The notes under the pieces were generated by a model that ran no database searches, was not told the origin of the DNA, and was given only the letters and a program-made list of their open reading frames with translations. From Eubacterium sp. (GTDB lineage: Bacteria > Bacillota > Clostridia > Lachnospirales > Lachnospiraceae): 64,000 nt of DNA. Shown here in pieces: positions 26,107 to 35,499 of this stretch. The stretch covers positions 26,471-90,470 of the forward strand of contig JAAWDZ010000047.1 in NCBI GenBank assembly GCA_022794015.1, read 5' to 3'. The first letter of the stretch is position 1; the number at the start of each line of letters is the position of its first letter. A program made the translations under genes and the position numbers.

Positions 26107-26649
26107 TCACACTCCCAGGTGACTTGGCGAATATTGCAATAATTGATTTTTTGATAATGAATTCACAGATGAACTTGCTTTTCGTAAACTCCTGGCTTTA
26201 TTCATATTTGATACAAAACCAACACACATATTATTAGAATTATTTATTACAGTATAAGGAAATACATATGTATTAGTGATTAATGATTCTAATAATAGTG
26301 TTTTTTTACCATCTTTATATAATAATTCATGAATTTTTTCAATATAATCACCTTTTATACGTAATGTATTCCAATTGTATTTTTGCCTAACATCTATATT
26401 TCCAATGCCAATTGTTCCAGAAAAACATTTTTGATAAAAATTTCTATCATCTAAATTACTATACAGACCTGTCATATGTTTAAAATCAGAAATGTAAAAC
26501 CTTATATCGACTTCTGTTCCATCTTCACAAACAAGTTTAAACACTTTATTAACCAAATACTTATGATAATTTCTTGCACCAACGATTATCTGTTTTCGTA
26601 ATCTCATTATACGTCCAACAGATAACGAATGTTTATTATTTACATGCAT
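26107..26649 (-). CDS. Putative PBECR4-like nuclease/toxin-type protein
   Basis: The protein has 180 residues, basic at the N-terminus. The core FKLVCEDGTEVDIRFYISDFKHMTGL (about 37-62), followed by FYQKCFSG, recalls phage-type Barnase-EndoU-ColicinE5/D-RelE-like (PBECR4) nuclease domains, which typically show a beta-strand then F-H-x-T-G-L. This is recognition by eye, and catalytic residues cannot be assigned. The start at 26649 has AGGAGA 8 bases upstream. The gene and surroundings are much more AT-rich than the neighbours, suggesting transfer. It is preceded by a strong promoter and an RNA that ends in a terminator. No cognate antitoxin gene is adjacent. An unrelated conserved hypothetical remains possible. 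Confidence 0.6.
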   Translation of the reverse strand: MHVNNKHSLSVGRIMRLRKQIIVGARNYHKYLVNKVFKLVCEDGTEVDIRFYISDFKHMTGLYSNLDDRNFYQKCFSGTIGIGNIDVRQKYNWNTLRIKGDYIEKIHELLYKDGKKTLLLESLITNTYVFPYTVINNSNNMCVGFVSNMNKARSLRKASSSVNSLSKNQLLQYSPSHLGV

Positions 26650-26682
26650 TCTTATCTCCTGTATATACCACATTGAAACATA

Positions 26683-26842
26683 AAAGCAGGAGAACACACG
26701 CCTCCTGCTTTAAAATACAAGTTTCACTGCTGGTTGTCAGCCGTGTATAGCCTATAGCTATACAAAAACGGATTTGGACTTTTACCGACTTCCAATTGTC
26801 TACAACTTAAAATGCTTGCACATTAAAAACATTGCTGTTCTT
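26683..26842 (-). ncRNA. Candidate structured small RNA upstream of the PBECR4-like gene
   Basis: Transcription from the promoter at 26849-26877 would start near 26842 and meet a perfect 10-bp terminator (AAAGCAGGAG/CTCCTGCTTT, 26683-26711). The roughly 160-nt RNA between them has no ORF. It can form GTATAG/CTATAC extended by CCGT/ACGG (about 26743-26772), GCTG/CAGC (26729-26741) and a small AATG/CATT hairpin near its 5' end. It does not match a riboswitch or small RNA that I know. Read-through would express the downstream gene, so it could be an attenuator leader or an RNA antitoxin. Confidence 0.5.
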
Positions 26843-26848
26843 GATATT

Positions 26849-26877
26849 AGTATATGTAATAATCTCATATACGTCAA
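26849..26877 (-). promoter_or_regulatory. Strong sigma-A type promoter
   Basis: On the minus strand, TTGACG (26877-26872) and TATACT (26854-26849) are separated by exactly 17 bases. It points toward the candidate RNA and the PBECR4-like gene. Confidence 0.75.
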
Positions 26878-26904
26878 TAGAAATATTTAAGGATTATTGA
26901 TTTG

Positions 26905-27063
26905 TCAGTAGAAATAGCAATATGGACAATCAACATCATCTCTAAAATCTGTCGTCAGTATCCCGATTGCAAATTTTTTAATACAATTTGAATTGGCTAA
27001 TAAAGAGTGCATTGATAGATATGCAAACAGATTTGTTATTGCATTCTTACAGTCGGATTGAAC
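26905..27063 (-). pseudogene. Possible 3' fragment of a lost gene
   Basis: A 52-codon open stretch without a proper start ends TTDFRDDVDCPYCYFY. Its amino-acid pattern looks coding (balanced composition, CPYC motif) but stops interrupt the frame just upstream. Its stop codon lies 28 bases before the promoter of the candidate RNA. No family is recognised, and it may be chance. Confidence 0.25.
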
Positions 27064-27094
27064 TTATCAGAAACTTTTAATAAAACGGAAGGAG

Positions 27095-27165
27095 CTGACG
27101 CGGTATTTTTGCCGGTGGATACATTATTTTATTCCCAATTACAAAGTAAAGTTACACGATCGTTA
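27095..27165. repeat. Partial copy of the hairpin repeat family (right end)
   Basis: GCCGGTGGATACATTATT followed by ATTCCCAATTACAAAGTAAAG and TTACACGATC resembles the right ends at 19512-19562 and 1170-1212. No left arm is seen. Confidence 0.5.
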
Positions 27166-27245
27166 CTATTGAATTTTTATTTGTAACTTTGTATAATTTA
27201 TGTACAACAACTGGCAGAGTTTGCCAATTTATAATTTCCTTATAC

Positions 27246-27354
27246 TTGCCGAATGGCAAAGAGGGATGCCCGGAGGGTGTTTCCTTATCATTGCCGAATG
27301 GCAAAGAGGGATGCCCGGAGGGTGTTTCCTTATCATTGCCGAATGGCAAAGAGG
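27246..27354 (+). repeat. 45-bp tandem repeat, 2.4 copies
   Basis: Two identical 45-bp units (27246-27290, 27291-27335) and 19 bases of a third. Each holds GCCGAATGGC (hairpin-capable), GGGATGCC and CCCGGAGGG. Related units occur at 61027-61118. The unit is a multiple of three, so a frame stays open through it, but it has no RBS. It lies 46 bases before the arabinofuranosidase start and may form part of its leader. Confidence 0.85.
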
Positions 27355-27399
27355 ATCTCTGGGACGTACCAAAATAAAAAAGATAGGAGAAGAAGTAAA

Positions 27400-30300
27400 A
27401 TGGTGAAAAGGAGAAGAACCAGAAAAACAGTAAGCCTGCTTTTGGCAATTTTGCTTTTGGTGGGAGTGTGGCAGCCGACAGGAGGCATGGAGGTGTGTGC
27501 AGCAAGGGAGCTGCAGACAGATGTGGAGTTGTTGGTACATTACGATTTTATGGACGGAGGTAAGGACTCTTCCGGTCATGGGTTTGATGCGGTAATCGGA
27601 GAGGGTGTAACGGTGGAGAATGGCGTTGCATCTTTGCCGGGCGGGGCGGCGGACGACTCTGCTTTTATTACACTGCCAAAGGGAATGTTTGACGGACAGG
27701 ATACTATGACGCTTTCTATGTGGATTCGGGATTATGATCCACAGGAGGCGTGGCTGGGGGCATTTTTCTTTGGTTCGCCCAAGAATGGCTACGGTTATCC
27801 GACCAATTACTTTTATTTTGTGCCATGTGAAAAGCAGCACAATACGTTAAAATGTGTTATTACAAACGAAGTGAATGAAAACCAGCCATACAGCGCGGAG
27901 AAGGGAATCCGGGAAAGCGTCGGTACGACGGCGTATCAGGGAGTCTGGACGCATTATGCGGTTGTGTTGAAGCCAGGCTCTATGACGTGTTTTATTGACG
28001 GGGAAAATCTTGGCATGGCTGCTTTGGACAGGAAGGTCAGTGATTTTGGTACGGGGTTGGAATCCTACATAGGAAAGTCCAATTACGACGATCCGTTGTA
28101 TGAGGGGGATTTTAAGGACTTCCGCGTATATAAAGGGGAATTGAACGAAACGGAGATAAAACAGCTTGCGGGTGCACAGGAGGATGAGGCGCAGTATTCT
28201 ATGACAATTGACGGGAATCGCGTGGAAAAACAGCTGAGTGAGAGCCTGTATGGTTTGTTTTATGAGGATATTAACAGCGCGGCAGATGGTGGACTGTATC
28301 CGGAAATGGTAAAAAATTATTCCTTTGAAAATGCTTATGTGCAGCCGGGAGATACGGGCAGTTCTTATTTTAAGGAAAACGGTTATCAGACAGTGGCCAA
28401 TTATAAGCTGCACTGGACGGCCTCTCCGGCAGCAGGTTTTGAGGTGAAGAAAGAAGCGGGGCTGAATGAGAATAATCCCAATTATGCGGTATTGACAGGG
28501 AATGTTTCTTTGCAGAACGGCGGATTTGCACCACAAAATGATCCCAACGGAGAAGCTATGCCTGTAAAACCGGTGAATGTACAAAATCAGGAAGGCAGCT
28601 ATACTTTTTCAGTATATGCAAAAGCAGAGGCCGGATACAGCGGAAAGCTAAAGGTGAAGCTGACGGATGGCAGCCAAAGGGCGCTTACAAATGAGGCGGA
28701 GCTTGCGCTGGCAGCGGACGGAAGCTGGAAAAAGCTAAGCTGTGAGCTGGCGTCAGTTGTTACGGAAAATACAAAAGGCAGGCTGGTGCTTTCGGTGGAA
28801 GGGGCAGCGGAAACGGATAAGCTGTGTTTGGATATGGTATCGGTTGTACCGCACGATACTTATGGTTATGGCAACCCAAATTACGCATGCGGCGTGGGTG
28901 TCCGCAAAGATTTGCTGGAACTGATGATGGGATTAAATCCCAAATTTATGCGCTTTCCGGGCGGCTGTATTGTGGAAGGCTTCAACTGGGAAGGTATTTA
29001 TGACTGGCGGGATACCGTTGGACCTTTGGAGGAGCGCAAAAGCAATACGAACCGTTGGGAAAACTGGGGCAATAACAACCGCACCTGGGGTTATATGCAG
29101 TCGTTTGGATTTGGATATCATGAGCTTTTGTCTTTGTGTGAGGATTTTGGAATGGAGGCATTTCCGATCTTAAGCGCAGGCGTGCTCTGTCAGTATGAAA
29201 CAAAAGATGTGGATGCCAAAACAGGAGAGGATCTGCAGTGGTTTGTGCAGATGGCAACCGAGCTTTTAGATTATTGCTGGGGAGATCCAAATGAAAATGC
29301 GTGGGCGGCGAAACGGGCAGAGAATGGTCATCCAGAACCCTTTGACCTGAAATATTTAGGAATTGGAAATGAAAATTTACAGGCAAAATATTTTAACAAT
29401 CTGGACGTATTAAAGGATGCTGTTTTAGAATATGCAAAGGAGCATTACCCCAACCGCAGCCTGCAGATAATCTCAAGCGCAGGTCCGACCTCCGGCGGCA
29501 GTGATCTGGAATATGCTTACGACCGTCTGGCACAGACGATGCCGGGGGAAACACTGGTAGATGAGCATTATTATGAATCAGAATCATTTATGTATAACCA
29601 GTCAGACCGTTATGATTATTACAGCAGGATCGATCAGGGCGGGAGCAGTGTTTTTGTTGGAGAATATGCGGTAAAAAATGACAATAAATATAATACGGCT
29701 CTTGCAGAGGCATGCTTTATTACCGGACTGGAACGCAACGCAGATGTGGTAACGAATATTTCTTATGCACCGTTGCTTTATAAAGTGGGCAGCTTAAACT
29801 GGTCCCATGATCTGATTTATTTTGACGAGTTTGATACGGCAAAGTCGACGAATTATTATGTGCAGGAGATGTTTGCAAATAATTATGGGCCGACACTGCT
29901 TGAGACGGAATTAGAAGCGGCGGAGCAGGACTATTCCTGTTATGGAAGTCCGATTTTGGGTATGGAATCTGCTTCAGGGTATATTGAAAAGGTAACGGTA
30001 TACGCCAAAGACGGCAGCGTTTTATTTGAGGATGATTTTAATGACAATTCGGGCGGATGGGCGCAGTTTGGCAGCGGAACAGGAAACAGCTTTACAATAA
30101 GCGGCGGGCGTCTTGTTTTCAGCGGGACAAACGGAAGTAATCTGGTATATCTTCCAAAAGCCGTACAGGAAAAGTGGACGGGGTATCGGATTGAAGTAGA
30201 AGGCGCGGAAAAGAGAAGCGGCAGCGGAGGTTTTGCTGTTGGTGCAGGATATGACAGGCAGTATTTTATGTATCAGATGGGCAGAGACGGCGGCGGTGCC

Positions 30301-32448
30301 GTGATGGAAGTATCCAGGCCCGAACGGAATAAAAAGGCCCTTAAAACGAAGACGCTGGGCAATCATTTCCCAAATAAGAAGTATAATACCAATGAACTGA
30401 CCCGGATTCGTCTCAACGATCCGATGCGGGTAATATTTAATTTTGGAGTTGGTAAAAAATTAGAAGCAGGCTATACCAGTAAAAACGTCAGTGAAACGGA
30501 GACTGCAAAATACAATTTTTCCAGTACGCTGCACCAGTATCAGACAGATATTTACCAGGTTGTAAACAGGGATGACGAAAATGTATATATTAAGCTGGTA
30601 AATCCGGATAAAAAGAATAAGTCTATCCGGCTGAATTTTAAAAACCTTCTGACTGCTCCAGATAATCAGGTCGAAGCAACTGTTCTGACTGGCGGACTGG
30701 ATGAGGCGAATGCTATTGGAGACGAAAAAATAGCGCCGCGCACATCCGCGCAGACGATACAGGACAATAGCCTTTTGTATCGGTTAGAACCTTATTCTGT
30801 GCATGTGATTCGTGTGCCTCTGTTTTCGGCTGCAGATAAAACAGAATTGTCTCAGGCAATCAAGGAGGCGATGGAAAAAGTACAGGAAGAATACACGCCG
30901 GAAAGCTGGAATGATTTGCAGAAAGCATTGGAAACAGCAAACAGGGTACAGAGTGATTCTTATGCTACGCAGGAACAGGTGAACAAAGCGGCCGGGGAGT
31001 TAAATGAAGTCATTCTGGCGCTGAAGCCTGCGGTGCGCCCGGCGGATAAGACAGAACTGGAAACAGCTATTCGTACGGCATCTGAAAAAGTGAAGGAAGA
31101 TTATACGCCGGAAAGCTGGAACGATATGCAAACGGCGTTAACAGAAGCGAATCGTGTAAATGCGGATGAAACCGCGACGCAGGAGCAGGTGGACAAAGCG
31201 GCTGAGGACTTAAATAAATCTATTTTAGCGCTGAAGCCTGCGGTGCGCCCGGCAGATAAGACAGAACTGAAAGCAGCTATTCGAACGGCCACTGAAAAAG
31301 TGAAGGAGGATTATACGCCGGAAAGCTGGAACGATATGCAAACGGCGTTAACAGAAGCCAATCGCGTAAATGCGGATGAAACCGCGACGCAGGAACAGGT
31401 GAACAAAGCGGCCGAGGAGTTAAATAAAGCCATTCTGGCGCTGAAGCCTGCGGTACGCCCGGCAGATAAGACAGAACTTAAAGCAGCTATTCAGACGGCC
31501 ACAAAAAAGGTGAAGGAAGATTATACTCCGGAAAGCTGGAACGATATGCAAACGGCGTTAACAGAAGCGAATCGTGTAAATGCGGATGAAACCGCGACGC
31601 AGGAGCAGGTGGACAAAGCGGCTGAGGACTTAAATAAAGCCATTTTAGCGCTGAAGCCTGCGGTACGCCCGGCAGATAAGACGGCGCTGAAATTAGCTAT
31701 TCGGACGGCCACTGAAAAGGCGAAGGGGGATTATACGCCAGAAAGTTGGAATGATATGCAGGCAGCGTTAACAGAAGCCAATCGTGTAAATGCGGATGAA
31801 ACCGCCACGCAAGAACAGGTGAATCGGGCAGCAGAAGGATTAAATGCAGCTATAGCAGCGCTGAAGCTGCAGATACAACAGCAGCCGCAGCGTCCACAGC
31901 AGCAGCCGGGAATTCCTTCCTCTGCAGCGGCAGCCTGGACAGGAGCAAAAAATATCAGGCTTACCTGGGCGTCGGCTCAAAATGCAAAGTCATATGAGGT
32001 ATATCGCTCTTATCAGGAAAACGCAGGTTTTCAGAAAATTGCAGATACGGCAGAAACCGCTTATACAGATAAAACTGCAAAAGCAGGTAAAAATGTATAT
32101 TACAGAGTGGTTTCTGTAAATGAAGCAGGAAAGAGCGCATATAGTCAGAACGCAGCGGCTTATATTGTAAAAGCTCCATCCGGTGTGAAAGCGAAATGTA
32201 AAGGAAGCAAGGTTACCGTATCCTTTAAAAAGTCTGCGAATGCCTCCGGATATGAAATTTACCGTGCGGCAAAACAAAACGGTAAGTACAAAAAAACGGC
32301 AACATTAAAATCCGGTAAGAAGGTAAAGAAAACCTTTACAAAAATGAAAAAGGGCAAATATTTCTTTAAAGTACGTGCTTACAAGAAAGCAGGAAGCAAA
32401 AAGATTTATACCGGATACAGTAAATCGGTACGCGTAGTCTGCAGATAA
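27400..32448 (+). CDS. Secreted multidomain GH51 alpha-L-arabinofuranosidase
   Basis: The 1682-residue extracellular enzyme would remove terminal arabinofuranose from plant arabinoxylan or arabinan. Order: signal peptide (1-37), LamG/concanavalin-like domain (about 45-210), GH51 catalytic region starting SLYGLFYEDINSAADGG, with acid/base Glu658 in GNEN and nucleophile Glu755 in VGEY. A second lectin-like insert follows (FEDDFNDNSGGWAQFG, about 870-1000), then the GH51 C-terminal beta domain, five 70-residue FIVAR repeats (1145-1494) and two fibronectin-III-like modules, the last very Lys-rich. There is no LPXTG or SLH anchor. ATG 27400 has AGGAGA 9 bases upstream and a typical signal peptide; the open frame extends upstream through the 45-bp repeats without RBS. 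Confidence 0.92.
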   Translation: MVKRRRTRKTVSLLLAILLLVGVWQPTGGMEVCAARELQTDVELLVHYDFMDGGKDSSGHGFDAVIGEGVTVENGVASLPGGAADDSAFITLPKGMFDGQDTMTLSMWIRDYDPQEAWLGAFFFGSPKNGYGYPTNYFYFVPCEKQHNTLKCVITNEVNENQPYSAEKGIRESVGTTAYQGVWTHYAVVLKPGSMTCFIDGENLGMAALDRKVSDFGTGLESYIGKSNYDDPLYEGDFKDFRVYKGELNETEIKQLAGAQEDEAQYSMTIDGNRVEKQLSESLYGLFYEDINSAADGGLYPEMVKNYSFENAYVQPGDTGSSYFKENGYQTVANYKLHWTASPAAGFEVKKEAGLNENNPNYAVLTGNVSLQNGGFAPQNDPNGEAMPVKPVNVQNQEGSYTFSVYAKAEAGYSGKLKVKLTDGSQRALTNEAELALAADGSWKKLSCELASVVTENTKGRLVLSVEGAAETDKLCLDMVSVVPHDTYGYGNPNYACGVGVRKDLLELMMGLNPKFMRFPGGCIVEGFNWEGIYDWRDTVGPLEERKSNTNRWENWGNNNRTWGYMQSFGFGYHELLSLCEDFGMEAFPILSAGVLCQYETKDVDAKTGEDLQWFVQMATELLDYCWGDPNENAWAAKRAENGHPEPFDLKYLGIGNENLQAKYFNNLDVLKDAVLEYAKEHYPNRSLQIISSAGPTSGGSDLEYAYDRLAQTMPGETLVDEHYYESESFMYNQSDRYDYYSRIDQGGSSVFVGEYAVKNDNKYNTALAEACFITGLERNADVVTNISYAPLLYKVGSLNWSHDLIYFDEFDTAKSTNYYVQEMFANNYGPTLLETELEAAEQDYSCYGSPILGMESASGYIEKVTVYAKDGSVLFEDDFNDNSGGWAQFGSGTGNSFTISGGRLVFSGTNGSNLVYLPKAVQEKWTGYRIEVEGAEKRSGSGGFAVGAGYDRQYFMYQMGRDGGGAVMEVSRPERNKKALKTKTLGNHFPNKKYNTNELTRIRLNDPMRVIFNFGVGKKLEAGYTSKNVSETETAKYNFSSTLHQYQTDIYQVVNRDDENVYIKLVNPDKKNKSIRLNFKNLLTAPDNQVEATVLTGGLDEANAIGDEKIAPRTSAQTIQDNSLLYRLEPYSVHVIRVPLFSAADKTELSQAIKEAMEKVQEEYTPESWNDLQKALETANRVQSDSYATQEQVNKAAGELNEVILALKPAVRPADKTELETAIRTASEKVKEDYTPESWNDMQTALTEANRVNADETATQEQVDKAAEDLNKSILALKPAVRPADKTELKAAIRTATEKVKEDYTPESWNDMQTALTEANRVNADETATQEQVNKAAEELNKAILALKPAVRPADKTELKAAIQTATKKVKEDYTPESWNDMQTALTEANRVNADETATQEQVDKAAEDLNKAILALKPAVRPADKTALKLAIRTATEKAKGDYTPESWNDMQAALTEANRVNADETATQEQVNRAAEGLNAAIAALKLQIQQQPQRPQQQPGIPSSAAAAWTGAKNIRLTWASAQNAKSYEVYRSYQENAGFQKIADTAETAYTDKTAKAGKNVYYRVVSVNEAGKSAYSQNAAAYIVKAPSGVKAKCKGSKVTVSFKKSANASGYEIYRAAKQNGKYKKTATLKSGKKVKKTFTKMKKGKYFFKVRAYKKAGSKKIYTGYSKSVRVVCR
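30832..31881 (+). repeat. Five tandem 210-bp FIVAR-coding repeats
   Basis: Units start at 30832, 31042, 31252, 31462 and 31672, each encoding 70 residues (ADKTEL...TPESWNDMQ...NADETATQEQV). The three middle units are nearly identical at the DNA level while the outer ones have diverged, which points to recent duplication or gene conversion. The number of units is likely to vary between strains and is prone to assembly collapse. Confidence 0.92.
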
Positions 32449-32495
32449 CATGTCTGCACCGCCCATGCGACGGGCGTATTTTACCATAATTTCAA

Positions 32496-32543
32496 CGGCT
32501 CCAGGCACGCCTGAAAATGCAGGAGGTGCCTGGGGCTGTTTTA
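32496..32543 (+). terminator. Intrinsic terminator after arabinofuranosidase
   Basis: CGGCTCCAGGCAC pairs with GTGCCTGGGGCTG, followed by TTTTA. Confidence 0.75.
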
Positions 32544-32607
32544 TCTTCCTGTTTCCGGCAATAACCATATATTATGAAAAATATGAAAAACTGTCATATT
32601 ATCTATA

Positions 32608-32636
32608 TTGAAATTCGAAAAATAATATTATATGAT
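32608..32636 (+). promoter_or_regulatory. Promoter and short leader of leuB-ilvD-ilvB
   Basis: TTGAAA and TATGAT are separated by 17 bases. The roughly 60-base leader carries a hairpin TTACAGG/CCTGTAA (32649-32675). No T-box specifier or TGGNACCGCG element is visible, so control is not by the usual T-box. Confidence 0.6.
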
Positions 32637-32702
32637 ATAAAAATAGGCTTACAGGCCATTGATGAAAACCTGTAAAATACAAAGAGGAAGGAAGTCATAA
32701 AA

Positions 32703-33812
32703 ATGAGTTACCGTATCGGTGTAATTTCCGGCGACGGAATCGGACCGGAAATTGTGGCGGAGGCCAGGAAGGTACTGGATTGTATTGGAACAGTATATGG
32801 ACACACGTTTGAATATGAAGAAATTTTAATGGGAGGCTGCTCCATTGACGCGACGGGCGTGCCCCTGACGGATGAGGCGATTGCGCAGGCGCAGGCGAGC
32901 GACGCTGTTTTGATGGGATCGATTGGCGGTAATACCGCGACCTCTCCCTGGTACAAATTGGAACCGGGGCTTCGTCCGGAGGCAGGACTTTTAAAGCTGC
33001 GCAAATCTCTGAATTTATTTGCGAATCTGCGCCCGGCTTATCTCTATGAGGAATTGAAGGAGGCCTGCCCCTTAAGGGAGGACATCATCGGAGACGGATT
33101 TGATATGATGATTATGCGGGAGCTGACGGGCGGGCTGTATTTTGGAGAGAGAAAGACCGAAGAAAAGGACGGTGTGATGACGGCAACCGATACACTGACC
33201 TACAATGAAAACGAAATCCGCCGTATTGCGGTGCGCGGCTTTGACATTGCGATGAAACGCCGTCGGAAGGTAACCAGTGTGGACAAGGCAAATGTGCTGG
33301 ATTCTTCCAGGCTCTGGAGGAAAATTGTGGAGGAAGTGGCGAAGGATTATCCGGAGGTTTCTTATGAGCATATGCTGGTGGACAACTGTGCGATGCAGCT
33401 GGTAAAGGATCCAAAGCAGTTTGATGTGATTTTGACGGAAAATATGTTCGGCGATATTTTGTCGGACGAAGCCAGTATGGTGACCGGGTCAATTGGGATG
33501 CTTTCCTCCGCGAGCTTAAACGATACAAAGTTCGGCCTGTATGAGCCGAGCGGCGGATCAGCGCCGGATATTGCCGGCAAAGGAATTGCCAATCCGATTG
33601 CGACGGTATTGAGTGCGGCGATGATGCTGCGTTATTCCTTTGATCTGGATCAGGAAGCGGATGCTGTGGAAGCCGCGGTAAAGCAGGTGTTAAAGGACGG
33701 GTACCGCACGATTGATATTATGCCGCAGGAGGCGGAAAAAGCTTCGTCTGTGAAGCAGGTTGGAACAAAGGAAATGGGAGATTTGATTGCAGAAAGGATA
33801 GAGAAACGATGA
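32703..33812 (+). CDS. leuB: 3-isopropylmalate dehydrogenase
   Basis: The 369-residue NAD-dependent enzyme oxidatively decarboxylates 3-isopropylmalate in leucine synthesis. Seen: [20 protein letters not shown] at the N-terminus, [14 protein letters not shown], the [14 protein letters not shown] segment, the Mg2+-binding [13 protein letters not shown] and the NAD-binding [18 protein letters not shown]. The length is typical. The start is preceded by GAGGAAGGA. It overlaps ilvD by 4 bases, so leucine and valine/isoleucine steps are translationally coupled. Confidence 0.97.
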   Translation: MSYRIGVISGDGIGPEIVAEARKVLDCIGTVYGHTFEYEEILMGGCSIDATGVPLTDEAIAQAQASDAVLMGSIGGNTATSPWYKLEPGLRPEAGLLKLRKSLNLFANLRPAYLYEELKEACPLREDIIGDGFDMMIMRELTGGLYFGERKTEEKDGVMTATDTLTYNENEIRRIAVRGFDIAMKRRRKVTSVDKANVLDSSRLWRKIVEEVAKDYPEVSYEHMLVDNCAMQLVKDPKQFDVILTENMFGDILSDEASMVTGSIGMLSSASLNDTKFGLYEPSGGSAPDIAGKGIANPIATVLSAAMMLRYSFDLDQEADAVEAAVKQVLKDGYRTIDIMPQEAEKASSVKQVGTKEMGDLIAERIEKR

Positions 33813-35470
33813 GAAGTGATCAGGTAAAGACGGGGATGCAGCAGGCACCCCACAGAAGTCTGTTTAACGCGTTGGGATTTACGGAAGAGGAAATGAAAAA
33901 ACCGATGGTCGGGATTGTAAGCTCTTACAATGAAATTGTTCCGGGCCATATGAATCTGGATAAAATTGTAAACGCAGTGAAATTGGGTGTGGCGGAGGCT
34001 GGCGGAGTTCCGGTGGTATTTCCGGCGATCGCAGTCTGCGATGGAATTGCAATGGGCCATACCGGCATGAAATATTCTCTGGTGACGCGTGATTTGATTG
34101 CGGATTCGACGGAGTGTATGGCGCTTGCGCACCAGTTCGACGCGCTGGTGATGGTGCCCAACTGTGACAAAAACGTACCGGGTCTTCTGATGGCGGCAGC
34201 CAGGATCAATGTGCCTACTGTATTTGTATCCGGCGGCCCGATGCTGGCCGGACGGGTGAAGGGGAAAAAGACGAGCTTATCCTCTATGTTTGAGGCCGTT
34301 GGTTCCTATGCGGCAGGTACAATGACAGAAGAAGAGGTGCGGGAATATGAAGAAAAGACATGTCCGACCTGCGGCTCCTGCTCCGGTATGTATACGGCAA
34401 ATTCGATGAACTGCCTGACGGAGGCGCTTGGTATGGGACTGCGCGGCAACGGCACAATTCCGGCGGTTTATTCAGAGCGTATCAAGCTGGCAAAGCACGC
34501 GGGCATGGCAGTTATGGAGATGTATCAAAAAAATATCCGTCCGAGGGATATCATGACGAAGGAAGCGGTTTTAAACGCCCTTACGGTGGATATGGCGCTT
34601 GGCTGCTCCACAAACAGTATGCTGCACCTCCCGGCCATTGCGCATGAGATCGGTTTTGATTTTGACATTAAATTTGCAAACCCGATCAGTGAAAAGACGC
34701 CGAATCTCTGTCATCTTGCCCCGGCAGGGCCGACTTATATGGAAGACCTGAACGAAGCCGGCGGCGTATATGCAGTTATGAAGGAGCTTGCGGACGCGGG
34801 ACTTTTAAATACAGAATGCCTGACTGTAACCGGAAAAACAGTCGGAGAAAATATCAAGGATGCGGTAAACAAAAATCCGGAAGTCATCCGGCCGTTAGAC
34901 AATCCTTATACAAAGACTGGCGGACTTGCCGTATTAAGCGGAAACCTGGCTCCGGACGGCAGTGTGGTAAAACGCTCTGCCGTTGCACCCCAAATGCTGG
35001 TGCATGAAGGTCCTGCAAGAGTATTTGAGTGCGAGGAGGACGCGATTGCGGCAATCAAGGGCGGCGAAATCAATGCTGGTGATGTGGTTGTTATCCGTTA
35101 TGAGGGACCGAAGGGCGGACCGGGCATGCGTGAGATGTTAAATCCGACCTCTGCGATTGCAGGCATGGGCCTTGGATCTTCAGTTGCACTGATTACCGAC
35201 GGACGTTTTTCCGGCGCAAGCCGTGGTGCATCTATTGGGCATGTTTCTCCGGAAGCAGCCGTAGGCGGGCCGATTGCGCTGATTCAGGAAGGCGATTTGA
35301 TTCAGATCAATATTCCAAAGCTGAAATTAGAGGTCAAAGTCAGCGACGAAGAAATGGCCAGAAGAAAAGAAAACTGGCAGCCGAAGAAGCAGGAAGTAAA
35401 CGGTTATCTGGAGCGGTACGTGACAATGGTAACGTCTGGAAACCGCGGTGCGATCCTGGAAAAGAAGTAA
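33809..35470 (+). CDS. ilvD: Dihydroxy-acid dehydratase
   Basis: This 553-residue iron-sulfur enzyme dehydrates dihydroxy-acids to the 2-keto acid precursors of valine and isoleucine. It has the conserved NCDKNVPG (Cys about 118), [18 protein letters not shown] (about 182-200) and the C-terminal [21 protein letters not shown]. The length is typical. It is the middle gene of leuB-ilvD-ilvB, with start ATG 33809 within the end of leuB. Confidence 0.97.
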   Translation: MRSDQVKTGMQQAPHRSLFNALGFTEEEMKKPMVGIVSSYNEIVPGHMNLDKIVNAVKLGVAEAGGVPVVFPAIAVCDGIAMGHTGMKYSLVTRDLIADSTECMALAHQFDALVMVPNCDKNVPGLLMAAARINVPTVFVSGGPMLAGRVKGKKTSLSSMFEAVGSYAAGTMTEEEVREYEEKTCPTCGSCSGMYTANSMNCLTEALGMGLRGNGTIPAVYSERIKLAKHAGMAVMEMYQKNIRPRDIMTKEAVLNALTVDMALGCSTNSMLHLPAIAHEIGFDFDIKFANPISEKTPNLCHLAPAGPTYMEDLNEAGGVYAVMKELADAGLLNTECLTVTGKTVGENIKDAVNKNPEVIRPLDNPYTKTGGLAVLSGNLAPDGSVVKRSAVAPQMLVHEGPARVFECEEDAIAAIKGGEINAGDVVVIRYEGPKGGPGMREMLNPTSAIAGMGLGSSVALITDGRFSGASRGASIGHVSPEAAVGGPIALIQEGDLIQINIPKLKLEVKVSDEEMARRKENWQPKKQEVNGYLERYVTMVTSGNRGAILEKK

Positions 35471-35499
35471 GAAAAGGAAAAGAAAGAGAGGGGTTTGTT

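Noticed and set aside
26683..26842. Cobalamin-type riboswitch or ToxI-like repeat antitoxin
   Set aside because: Some stretches look vaguely like a B12 box, but the conserved core and pairing are missing, and no tandem repeats typical of ToxI are present.
27246..27354. CRISPR-like tandem repeat
   Set aside because: The units are directly adjacent 45-mers with no spacers, and no cas gene is near.
27253..27399. Upstream extension of the arabinofuranosidase starting in the 45-bp repeats
   Set aside because: The frame is open only because the unit is 45 bp; there is no RBS there, and ATG 27400 has an RBS and begins a normal signal peptide.
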